A DNA stretch of 64,000 nucleotides from Candidatus Peribacteria bacterium. GTDB taxonomy: Bacteria > Patescibacteriota > Gracilibacteria > UBA1369 > 2-02-FULL-48-14. A program made the translations under genes and the position numbers. The notes under the pieces are model-generated. The model was not told the origin of the DNA, did not search any database, and saw nothing but the letters and a program-made list of their open reading frames with translations. The stretch is taken from positions 34,121-98,120 of the forward strand of contig CALQZQ010000005.1 in NCBI GenBank assembly GCA_943349825.1, written 5' to 3'. Shown here in pieces: positions 58,061-64,000 of the stretch (positions are counted from its first letter, which is position 1; each line of letters opens with the position of its first letter).

Positions 58061-58489
58061 TTATTCTTTCAGCCACTGACCTTTAATTTTATAAAGGTGG
58101 ATGGTCCACGGAATGAAGAGTATGAGTTCTCCTGGAATGTGGAAGCCCCCTAAGTAGAGCGAAACCAGAAAGCTACTGATGGGAATGAGAATTCCTAGTG
58201 TTCCTTGGAGGAGGCCAAGGTAAATTCCCCAGCTTTTCCCCCATAACAGTGAGTAGCCCGTGAGAGAAAGTGACCACATGAGTACGATTCCACCTAGAGC
58301 AAAAGGATGGAAGCCAACTCCGTTATAGTGATAGCCATAAATGCTTAGAGAAATGGTTGTGCCTCCAAGAAAGAGAGGGATCAGAAAGAGAGGACTCAAA
58401 AGAAAGACTCCGAAAAAAATCCAAAGGAAAAATCGCATCCAACTGGGGAGGAGTTCTTTTCTGTTTTTTTCTCGAAGTGTGAGGGGCAT
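58061..58489 (-). CDS. Integral membrane protein, four helices (142 aa)
   Basis: No family recognised. Four hydrophobic segments: WMRFFLWIFFGVFLLSPLFL, GVGFHPFALGGIVLMWSLSL, a central YLGLLQGTLGILIPISSFLV and GELILFIPWTIHLYKI. The N-terminus is basic. It follows the TrmB-like regulator on the same strand after 23 nt and may be co-transcribed with it. Confidence 0.6.
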   Translation of the reverse strand: MPLTLREKNRKELLPSWMRFFLWIFFGVFLLSPLFLIPLFLGGTTISLSIYGYHYNGVGFHPFALGGIVLMWSLSLTGYSLLWGKSWGIYLGLLQGTLGILIPISSFLVSLYLGGFHIPGELILFIPWTIHLYKIKGQWLKE

Positions 58490-58512
58490 GAAAGACTTGG
58501 AATGGATGTAGT

Positions 58513-59262
58513 TTAATCCACCCTTTGCATCCCCGCAAATTCCCAGGCCATCATGAAAATGGCGCGTTGGGTGTTGGCGATTTCGGGGCTTTCGATGATC
58601 ATGCCCATGACTTCATTTTTGCTGAAAGAGACGATGCCGACTTTGTCGTCGTAGATGTTGATTTCGTTGGCGAAGGAAAATGGGCCGGCCTGCACCAGGC
58701 GGATTTCGCGGTATTTTTTTTCGTTTTCGGCGGCAACACGGCGGCCGTGCTCATCTTTGGGGGAAATTCCGCGGAGGTAGAGGCGGCGTTTCACACGTTC
58801 GTTCACGTAGTCTTCGTCGTAAGTGGGCCAGAATTCGCGGATGGATTTGGAATCGGCGTAGTTCAGAATTTCGGTGCGTGAATTTAGCGTGTCGGCATAG
58901 ATTTTTTTCACGGCTTCAAGGCCTTCGTAATAACGGATGTGTGGATGGGAGGAGGTGCCTTGGAGGCGGCGCAGATCGGGAAGGGCTTCTTTAAAGTCCA
59001 TGTATTTTTTGCGGAAATCTTGGCGGAGTAGATCGGGGGAAGTGGCGCTGAAATATTTCACTTTCTTTTGTATGTGGGTACTGACAAAACCGCGCTCGAT
59101 GAGCTTTTTGAGGATGTCGTAGGTGCTGACGCGGTTCATTTTAGCGCGCAGTGCAATGTCTGAAGCGGGGGCGGTGCCCAATTCCAAAGCGGCCAAATAG
59201 ACTTTGGATTCTTTGGCTTGGAGGCCGAGATTCGTTAGAACATTAGGAAGGTTCATAGGCAA
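58513..59262 (-). CDS. TrmB-family transcriptional regulator
   Basis: A 249-aa regulator with an N-terminal winged helix (LTNLGLQAKESKVYLAALELG, IALRAKMNRVSTYDILKKLIERGF; about 5-80), as in TrmB proteins, and a C-terminal sensor part of about 160 residues that could bind a small ligand. TrmB members often control sugar metabolism, but this one is divergent from glnA across 182 bp, so nitrogen control is a reasonable guess. A second start four bases into the frame (MNLPN) is possible. Confidence 0.85.
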   Translation of the reverse strand: MPMNLPNVLTNLGLQAKESKVYLAALELGTAPASDIALRAKMNRVSTYDILKKLIERGFVSTHIQKKVKYFSATSPDLLRQDFRKKYMDFKEALPDLRRLQGTSSHPHIRYYEGLEAVKKIYADTLNSRTEILNYADSKSIREFWPTYDEDYVNERVKRRLYLRGISPKDEHGRRVAAENEKKYREIRLVQAGPFSFANEINIYDDKVGIVSFSKNEVMGMIIESPEIANTQRAIFMMAWEFAGMQRVD

Positions 59263-59444
59263 GCGCAGTTTTGTTGTAGAAATTTTCGACAGCTCTGCCG
59301 AAGCTTCAGCATAGACCCCGCGGATAATGAGGTCAAGAGGCTCTTGTTGGGCAGTAGCTACACCCTTTTTGAACTCGAAAAAAGGGCTTGAGCGAGCGGC
59401 TGGATTCTCGTAAAACGGAAAGGTAATCCTCTAACCCCGCCCCT

Positions 59445-60881
59445 ATGACTACGGCTACGCAAGCAGCCTCTGCAACGACTCAAAGCAACGCCCTTCGTGG
59501 TGTTCGCCGCGAGCATCAATACAACAAGTTTCCTCGCCAAGGAGTTACCAAACAAATGGTGCTCGATATGGCCAAGGAGCACAACGTTCAATTTGTGGAT
59601 TTCCAATTCACTGGCATGGATGGTGTCCTTAAAGCGGTGACGGCTCCGGTGCACAAACTCGAAGAACTCATCGATCACGACATGTGGTTCGACGGATCTT
59701 CCATTTCCGGATTCACGATGATCACGGAATCGGACATGGTGCTCCGCCCGGACCTCAATACTTTTGCGGTGCTTCCGTGGACCACGGACGGTCAAGATGT
59801 GACGGCGCGACTCATTTGTGATGTGCATCTTCCCGATGGAACGCCTTACGAAGGCTGCCCTCGCCAAATCTTGAAGCGTCAACTGGCTGAGGCGGCTAAG
59901 TTGGGCTACAACTTCGATGTAGGTCCTGAGTTGGAATTCTTTTTGTTTAAGAAAGATGAGAATGGAAATCCCATTATGACGCCGCACGATCAAGCTGGGT
60001 ACTTTGATCAGTACACCGATTTGGCGCTGCAACTCCGCCGTGAAATGGCATTTGCCCTCGATGTGATGGGCATTGAAATCGAACGCATGCACCACGAAGT
60101 GGCTCAGGGGCAGCACGAAATCAATTTCCGTTATGCGGATGGTCTGCGCACTGCGGACAACGCGATTTCTCTCAAGCTCACGCTCAAGGCGCTCGCTAGC
60201 AAAATGGGACTCCACTGCAGCTTCATGCCCAAGCCTATTTTTGGGGTGAACGGCAGCGGAATGCATGTGCACCAATCGCTCACGCATCTCAAAGACGGGA
60301 CCAATGCGTTCTACGATAAGGCTGGAAAATATGGACTTTCTGGGATCGCGCAAAGTTATATCGCCGGAGTTTTGGAGCACATCCGCGCCTTGAATGCGGT
60401 GATGAATCCTACGGTGAATTCTTACAAGCGTCTCGTGGTGGGTTATGAAGCTCCCGTGAATGCGGCTTGGGGGCAACGCAATCGCAGCGCTCTGATTCGC
60501 ATTCCTCGCATTTCTCCGGGTGTGGCGGCCAAGGCGACGCGCTTTGAACTGCGCTGCCCGGATCCGTCCAGCAATCCTTACCTGGCTTTTGCCGTGATGC
60601 TTGCCGCGGGCTTGGATGGAATCAAGCGTGGACTCGTGGCGCCGTCTCCCGTGGAGGAAAATATTTGGGAACTCACTCCCAAAGAGATGAAGCGCAAGGG
60701 AATCAAGACCTGCGCTTCCAATTTGAAAGAAGCGATCGACGAACTCGCGAAGGACGATGTGGTGAAAGCCGCTTTGGGTGAATCCACCTTCATCAAGTTC
60801 TACGATGCCAAATTGGAAGAATGGGAATCCTACCGCACTTCGGTTTCTAGCTGGGAAACGGACCGTTACATGGATTGCTAA
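59445..60881 (+). CDS. glnA: Glutamine synthetase, type I
   Basis: Makes glutamine from glutamate and ammonia with ATP. The 478-aa dodecameric GSI has the landmark regions VDFQFTGMDG, WFDGSSISGF, GPELEFFLF, the ATP-binding KPIFGVNGSGMHVHQSL and the glutamate-binding NRSALIRIPR. The position of the regulatory tyrosine in GSI-beta (NLYDLPPEE) reads NIWELTPKEM, so there is no adenylylation site. A 35-residue N-terminal extension rich in Ala and Thr is present. The TrmB-like gene is divergent and a strong terminator follows. Confidence 0.97.
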   Translation: MTTATQAASATTQSNALRGVRREHQYNKFPRQGVTKQMVLDMAKEHNVQFVDFQFTGMDGVLKAVTAPVHKLEELIDHDMWFDGSSISGFTMITESDMVLRPDLNTFAVLPWTTDGQDVTARLICDVHLPDGTPYEGCPRQILKRQLAEAAKLGYNFDVGPELEFFLFKKDENGNPIMTPHDQAGYFDQYTDLALQLRREMAFALDVMGIEIERMHHEVAQGQHEINFRYADGLRTADNAISLKLTLKALASKMGLHCSFMPKPIFGVNGSGMHVHQSLTHLKDGTNAFYDKAGKYGLSGIAQSYIAGVLEHIRALNAVMNPTVNSYKRLVVGYEAPVNAAWGQRNRSALIRIPRISPGVAAKATRFELRCPDPSSNPYLAFAVMLAAGLDGIKRGLVAPSPVEENIWELTPKEMKRKGIKTCASNLKEAIDELAKDDVVKAALGESTFIKFYDAKLEEWESYRTSVSSWETDRYMDC

Positions 60882-60901
60882 GAAAATTACGACCTCCCCA
60901 A

Positions 60902-60930
60902 GGGCCCCGCGCACGCGCGGGGCCCTTTTC
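60902..60930. terminator. Strong terminator after glnA
   Basis: A G+C-rich hairpin (60902-60925, ten paired bases or more) with a TTTTCTTTT tail on the plus strand and an A-rich left flank lies 21 nt after glnA and 3 nt before the proC stop, so it serves both strands. Confidence 0.9.
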
Positions 60931-60932
60931 TT

Positions 60933-61622
60933 TTACTTCGTCAGTTCACGAATGAGTTCTTTCATGCGCTGTTCGCCGGCTTGGTAAATCCTTTCAGGTG
61001 CTCGTTCGCCTTCTTGCAGTCGACTCACCATTGCAGCAGTGATGCCTTTGCCGGTGGCCACTTCGGTGACTTTTTTGGCCCAAGATCCCTGGCGATCTAC
61101 CGACTCGATGATGGCCCGCGTCACGCGTTCGTCCAAGCCTTTTTCTTGACTTAAAAATGTGGCGTATTGGTCGAGCCAGGCTCTGCCATCGTGGTCGAAC
61201 TGCCAGGCAGCCACTCCAGGTAAGCAGGCTTCGCCAATGGTGTAGTCGTCGATTTGTTCTTCGCGTTCAGCGTGAAGGGTAGGAAACTCACTCACGTGGC
61301 TCATGAATTCGGTGGTGAGAGCGTCGCCACCGTAAAGCATGCCCCCAAAACCTTCGATGTCGGTCATGGCTCGAGCCATGCCATCGTGTTGAGGGTAAGC
61401 CGCGGCGAAGGAAATCACGCGGGTGGATTCGCGCACGCGCCCGCGAATTTGATTGAGCACTTCGTGCATGGCACTAGGGGGCACGGTGAGAAGAAGAAGG
61501 TCGGAGCGTTCGGCAAGATCTGCGTTGGTTTCAATATCGATCCCTTTGGAGCCGAGCCGACGGTGGAGTTCTTTGCCCAAATGGCCATAGCCAATCAGAC
61601 CGATTTTAACTTGTTCTAACAT
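60933..61622 (-). CDS. proC: Pyrroline-5-carboxylate reductase-like protein
   Basis: A 229-aa protein of the ProC/NADP-oxidoreductase coenzyme F420 superfamily. The Rossmann start IGLIGYGHLGKEL and the downstream SDLLLLTVPPSAMHEVLNQI match, as does the helical C-terminal half. The usual ProC end signature (GxTxxxL) is not clear and the protein is shorter than most ProC enzymes, so another imine or aldehyde reductase role is possible. A leader with proline codons lies upstream, which supports proline biosynthesis. Convergent with glnA. Confidence 0.7.
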   Translation of the reverse strand: MLEQVKIGLIGYGHLGKELHRRLGSKGIDIETNADLAERSDLLLLTVPPSAMHEVLNQIRGRVRESTRVISFAAAYPQHDGMARAMTDIEGFGGMLYGGDALTTEFMSHVSEFPTLHAEREEQIDDYTIGEACLPGVAAWQFDHDGRAWLDQYATFLSQEKGLDERVTRAIIESVDRQGSWAKKVTEVATGKGITAAMVSRLQEGERAPERIYQAGEQRMKELIRELTK

Positions 61623-61697
61623 AAAGGTGAGTTTTAAGAATTAAACTTTTTTAAAGTGAAGTGTGGTTACCCCGCAGGGCAATTTGTGGAAAAACAT

Positions 61698-61800
61698 AAA
61701 AAAAACCGAGCTTTTGGCCCGGGGTTTATTGGAACGAAAGAAGTACCCCGAGCTAGGCTCTGGGGGATGGGTTAACGACGATTTGAGTTCGTGTGTTCAT
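61698..61800 (-). promoter_or_regulatory. Putative transcription attenuator upstream of the proC-like gene
   Basis: On the minus strand four segments can pair: 1 (61757-61766, CCCCCAGAGC), 2 (61745-61753, GCTCGGGGT), 3 (61717-61725, ACCCCGGGC) and 4 (61706-61711, GCTCGG) followed by eight U. 1:2 gives a hairpin, 2:3 an antiterminator, and 3:4 a terminator with loop CAAAA. The promoter TGGACC-N17-TAAGAT ends seven bases before the leader ATG. The proC-like start is about 75 nt after the U-tract. Confidence 0.55.
61753..61800 (-). CDS. Possible leader peptide MNTRTQIVVNPSPRA
   Basis: A 15-codon frame begins at 61800, where transcription is predicted to start, and ends with TAG just before pairing segment 2. 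It contains two proline codons (CCA, CCC) in its last five sense codons, inside or next to segment 1. A ribosome stalled there would cover segment 1 and leave 2 free for 3. The frame is short and could occur by chance. Confidence 0.45.
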   Translation of the reverse strand: MNTRTQIVVNPSPRA

Positions 61801-61903
61801 CTATCATATCTTAGCGCGCTTTGTCTGATAGGTCCAGGTTTCTTGTCACTGTACTTTTAAAACATCCTTTCCGTACAAAAGTGTCTCTTTACTGTGTTTG
61901 ACG

Positions 61904-62566
61904 ATGCGAGTATGGTCGGGACACATGCGCTTCCCTGAACTCATTCAACGCTTGCCCTTTGTATTTTCTTCTGAGGAGCTTGCTGAAGAGTTGAGTTTGA
62001 AGAAAACTTCGGCGGATAAGCTGTGTCAGCGCTACGTTAAACGCGGTGTGTTTGTACGACTCAAAAGGGACAGATATCTTTTTGAGAGAGATCTCATCAC
62101 CCTGAGTCATAAACGGGCAATAGAATTGAGCGCTGTAATTCAGGAGGGGACTTACGTTTCGTGTGGTACTGCGTTGGAGTATCACGGTATCTTCTCCGGG
62201 CAGTCTTATGGGATTGAGGCGGTGAGTACTCGAAGGAGTTTTGAAAGCCGTTGTGGGTCTTGGCGCTTTCGGTACTATCGATTTCCTCAAAAATATGTTT
62301 TACCCGGAGCGCTTGCGACCCCGGAAAAGGCTTTGCTCGACTTGTTCTATCTTCAGTCTTTGGGACGTTATCCGTTTCACATGAAAAGAATTCGCAGGGA
62401 TTTACTTTCATTGGAAAAGATGCGCGTTTTGGCGGCTTTGTATCCGAAGCTGGTTCAGCTGCGTGTGGAGCGTTTGTGGAAGTCTAATTTTGGAGTAGCA
62501 CCCGTTCCAAGGCCAACAAAAAATGATCTTCGTCGCGGGGTTTCAAAGGAATCCGCCCGGTTTTGA
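61904..62566 (+). CDS. AbiEi-type antitoxin/regulator without toxin partner
   Basis: A 220-aa protein of the AbiEi/type IV antitoxin superfamily: N-terminal winged helix (FVFSSEELAEELSLKKTSADKL, KRGVFVRLKRDRYLF) and a C-terminal domain with YVSCGTALEYHGI and LPGALATPEKALLDLFYL, the typical family core. The usual toxin gene AbiEii (a nucleotidyltransferase) does not follow; instead the gene runs 83 nt into the convergent holA. It may be a solitary regulator. The start could also be the ATG at 61925 (MRFPEL). Confidence 0.75.
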   Translation: MRVWSGHMRFPELIQRLPFVFSSEELAEELSLKKTSADKLCQRYVKRGVFVRLKRDRYLFERDLITLSHKRAIELSAVIQEGTYVSCGTALEYHGIFSGQSYGIEAVSTRRSFESRCGSWRFRYYRFPQKYVLPGALATPEKALLDLFYLQSLGRYPFHMKRIRRDLLSLEKMRVLAALYPKLVQLRVERLWKSNFGVAPVPRPTKNDLRRGVSKESARF

Positions 62567-63452
62567 GACGTTCATCTAGGGTGAGTAGGGAAGCGAGGGC
62601 GCTTCGCAGTTGGGTATGGGTGAAGTTCTTGCTGAATCGCAGCGTGTTCTGCACCACGAACGGATGCACGGCCATGGTGCGGGCGATTTGCGTGGGAGCT
62701 TGGCCTTCTTCGGCGAGGGCTTTCATTTCCAGGAGCAGACGGAATTGGCGGGTGATCATGGCAAAAATGAAACTGGCTTCTTCACCTTGTTTTTGCAGGG
62801 AGTCGATGGTGCTTAGAGCGCCGGCAAAGTCTTTTTTGGAGAGTTGATCGGTGAGGGTGAAGATGGAGTTTTGTACGTTGTCGGTCACAAGCAGATCGAT
62901 CATGGGAATGGTGATGGGCTGACCTTGGCAAAAGAGCGAGAGTTTTTGGATTTCGTTGTAGAGGGCGTGCAGATCATTGCCGACCCAACTCACCAAATAA
63001 GCGGCGGTTTGCAGATCGACGCGGCTGCCGAGAGTTTCGGCGCGACGCACTACCCAAGTGTTGAGTTGCGCACCTTGGGGTTTGATGAAGAGTCGTTGCG
63101 TGGCCAGTTGGGTCACTGCCTTGAAGATGCTGGTGCGTTTGTCTGGCTCGGCTTCGATCATCAAAAGGAAGGTGGTGTCCGGCAGTTGTTCTAGAGTGGG
63201 GAGCAGGGTATTCGCATCGTCGGCTTTTTTGGAGCTCAGGAAGTTTTTCAAAATCACGAGGCGTTTTTCTGCGAGGAAAGGAATGGCACGAATGGCGCCG
63301 TTGATGGTCTCCGCGTCGGTGGTCTCGCCGTCGAGTTCCTCTAGATCCGTGTCGCCAAACTTCTCCAAGAAAGCGTTCTTCCAACGCTTCACTTCTTCTT
63401 GGAGAGAGAACCGGTCTTCACCGGACATCAGGTAAAAGTTTGGCTTAGGCAT
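62484..63452 (-). CDS. holA: DNA polymerase III delta subunit
   Basis: Opens the sliding clamp as part of the clamp loader. The 322-aa protein matches HolA: MSGEDRFSLQEEVKRWKNAFLEKFG, the central DTTFLLMIEAEPDKRTSIFK region, LVSWVGNDLHALYNEIQKLSLF, and a helical C-terminal domain (MAVHPFVVQNTLRFSKNFT). The length is normal. Four bases separate its start from the stop of the surface protein gene upstream. Its 3' end overlaps the convergent AbiEi-type gene by 83 nt. Confidence 0.93.
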   Translation of the reverse strand: MPKPNFYLMSGEDRFSLQEEVKRWKNAFLEKFGDTDLEELDGETTDAETINGAIRAIPFLAEKRLVILKNFLSSKKADDANTLLPTLEQLPDTTFLLMIEAEPDKRTSIFKAVTQLATQRLFIKPQGAQLNTWVVRRAETLGSRVDLQTAAYLVSWVGNDLHALYNEIQKLSLFCQGQPITIPMIDLLVTDNVQNSIFTLTDQLSKKDFAGALSTIDSLQKQGEEASFIFAMITRQFRLLLEMKALAEEGQAPTQIARTMAVHPFVVQNTLRFSKNFTHTQLRSALASLLTLDERLKTGRIPLKPRDEDHFLLALERVLLQN

Positions 63453-63456
63453 GCGC

Positions 63457-64000
63457 CTAGTTTATCGCTTTCTCGGTGCTCACGTCCACGTATTCCGAGA
63501 GGGAAGGCGGAGTGTTCAAGAGAATGCGGCTGTCGTAACGCACCACGAGTCCTCCACCTTCAGTGGTGGGAGGTGCCACGTAGCGGCAATCGTCGATGAG
63601 GGGTTGAACGTTTCCGTAGACAGATCCGTCGATGGTCAGCTGTTGGTTGACCGGGCTGCGGCTGGTTCCGTCAGTGTCTCCGTCGAAGTCTTGATTGGTG
63701 TAGTAAACCCCCACGTTGTGGTAAGAGCTGTTTTCAAAGTGGATGTCTCCATTTTGAACTACGAAAGCGATGGAAGGGATGTTGGAGTAATCGGTGCTTG
63801 TGGCGTAGCTTACGTCACCTGCAATCACGAGGTCGGCATTTTCTACAATGAGGGTCCAAGCGCCGTCGGGTACTTCGATGCTGCTGAGCGTGAGGGTGCC
63901 TCTGGTGGCGCCTCCGTAGGTTCCATCGAAGTAGAGGATGTGGCTGTCTTCGTTGTTGGTGTTGGAAAGGGCAGCGACAAGATCATCCCAGTTTCCTGCA
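63457..64000 (-). CDS. Surface-type protein, N-terminus outside the window
   Basis: The frame is open from the right window edge to the stop at 63457, giving at least 181 residues of the C-terminal part. It is rich in Asp, Asn, Thr and Ser with repeated beta-strand patterns (LYFDGTYGGATRGTLTLSSI, LIVENADLVIAGDVSY, GDIHFENSSYHNVGVYY), as in beta-helix surface proteins. It ends with VRYDSRILLNTPPSL, which resembles the tail of pilus-assembly-associated proteins (PilX or similar). The family is not certain. holA follows after 4 nt. Confidence 0.65.
   Translation of the reverse strand, partial: AGNWDDLVAALSNTNNEDSHILYFDGTYGGATRGTLTLSSIEVPDGAWTLIVENADLVIAGDVSYATSTDYSNIPSIAFVVQNGDIHFENSSYHNVGVYYTNQDFDGDTDGTSRSPVNQQLTIDGSVYGNVQPLIDDCRYVAPPTTEGGGLVVRYDSRILLNTPPSLSEYVDVSTEKAIN

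Noticed and set aside
59358..60914. Long open frame (518 codons) opposite glnA
   Set aside because: Same reason: it is an antisense shadow rich in Arg and His, and glnA is complete on the other strand.
61681..61693. TTTTCCACA match on the minus strand downstream of the proC leader as an origin element
   Set aside because: A few matches to this relaxed box are expected by chance in 64 kb; it is single and lies in the proC leader.
1..64000. UGA read as glycine, as in Gracilibacteria and Absconditabacteria
   Set aside because: Several well-defined genes end in TGA at the expected family length, for example pilT, whose TGA forms the overlap with the next gene.
1..64000. tRNA, rRNA and CRISPR arrays
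   Set aside because: I looked through the intergenic stretches for T-loop-like GTTCRANYC patterns with pairing arms and for regularly spaced repeats, and found none that hold up. A covariance search could still find one.

Overview
The window is a compact bacterial chromosome segment with about 70 protein genes, mostly short gaps and many 1-4 nt overlaps. I see no rRNA, tRNA, CRISPR array or insertion sequence. Stop codons include TGA used as a normal stop (for example the ATGA overlap at the end of pilT), so the standard bacterial code applies. The gene mix fits a Patescibacteria/CPR genome, and my best guess is a Peregrinibacteria-like lineage: GroESL under CIRCE, PilT, a K+-independent membrane pyrophosphatase, lamin-tail surface proteins, GatC/GatA, a minimal envelope set and many lineage-specific hypotheticals. 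The taxon is inferred from gene content only.

Layout. 1-8.9 kb: a lipoprotein, msrA, a DedA-like protein, a sugar-nucleotide-type reductase, an AI-2E permease, leucyl aminopeptidase, a membrane-anchored spermidine-synthase-like protein, a Bcp peroxiredoxin and superoxide dismutase. 8.9-17.5 kb: two related secreted protein genes, an alpha/beta hydrolase, a DHH phosphoesterase, and a minus-strand run of lamin-tail protein, 735-aa protein, [2Fe-2S] protein and thioredoxin reductase. 17.8-25.4 kb: RNase Y, a DinD remnant, a Fic protein, two tandem ECF sigma/anti-sigma-like pairs and groESL. 25.6-33.2 kb: a DUF4258/DUF2283 pair, pilT with a cyclic-nucleotide-binding protein, and pyrH-frr-rseP. 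34.4-42.3 kb: dnaA, a FecR-like protein, an AlbA_2/Schlafen-like gene in A+T-rich DNA, mltG, ybaB and a bL25 gene. 42.4-49.2 kb: pyrophosphatase, membrane proteins and Rel. 49.4-64 kb: aquaporin, a possible kinase-fold pair, recO, ftsX, gatCA, a TrmB-like regulator beside glnA, a proC-like gene, an orphan AbiEi-type protein, holA and a surface protein running off the edge.

The most unusual signal is non-coding. Three 230-310 bp composite elements (1709-2014, 4037-4317, 49189-49422) each consist of two long hairpins. Their loops and some stem parts are nearly identical between copies, while other stem segments differ completely yet stay self-complementary. A second, smaller hairpin family (8191-8241, 35878-35927) behaves the same way. 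Both families look like structured mobile or regulatory elements that I do not recognise.

Two regulatory systems can be read from sequence. All four genes of the sigma/anti-sigma block carry the same upstream signature (TGYAAC-N15-GCATT), suggesting a self-reinforcing ECF circuit. Upstream of the proC-like gene, a possible leader peptide with two proline codons lies in a 1:2 / 2:3 / 3:4 set of pairing segments ending in a U-tract terminator, as in transcriptional attenuation. Several promoters place the start codon where transcription should begin, suggesting leaderless mRNAs.
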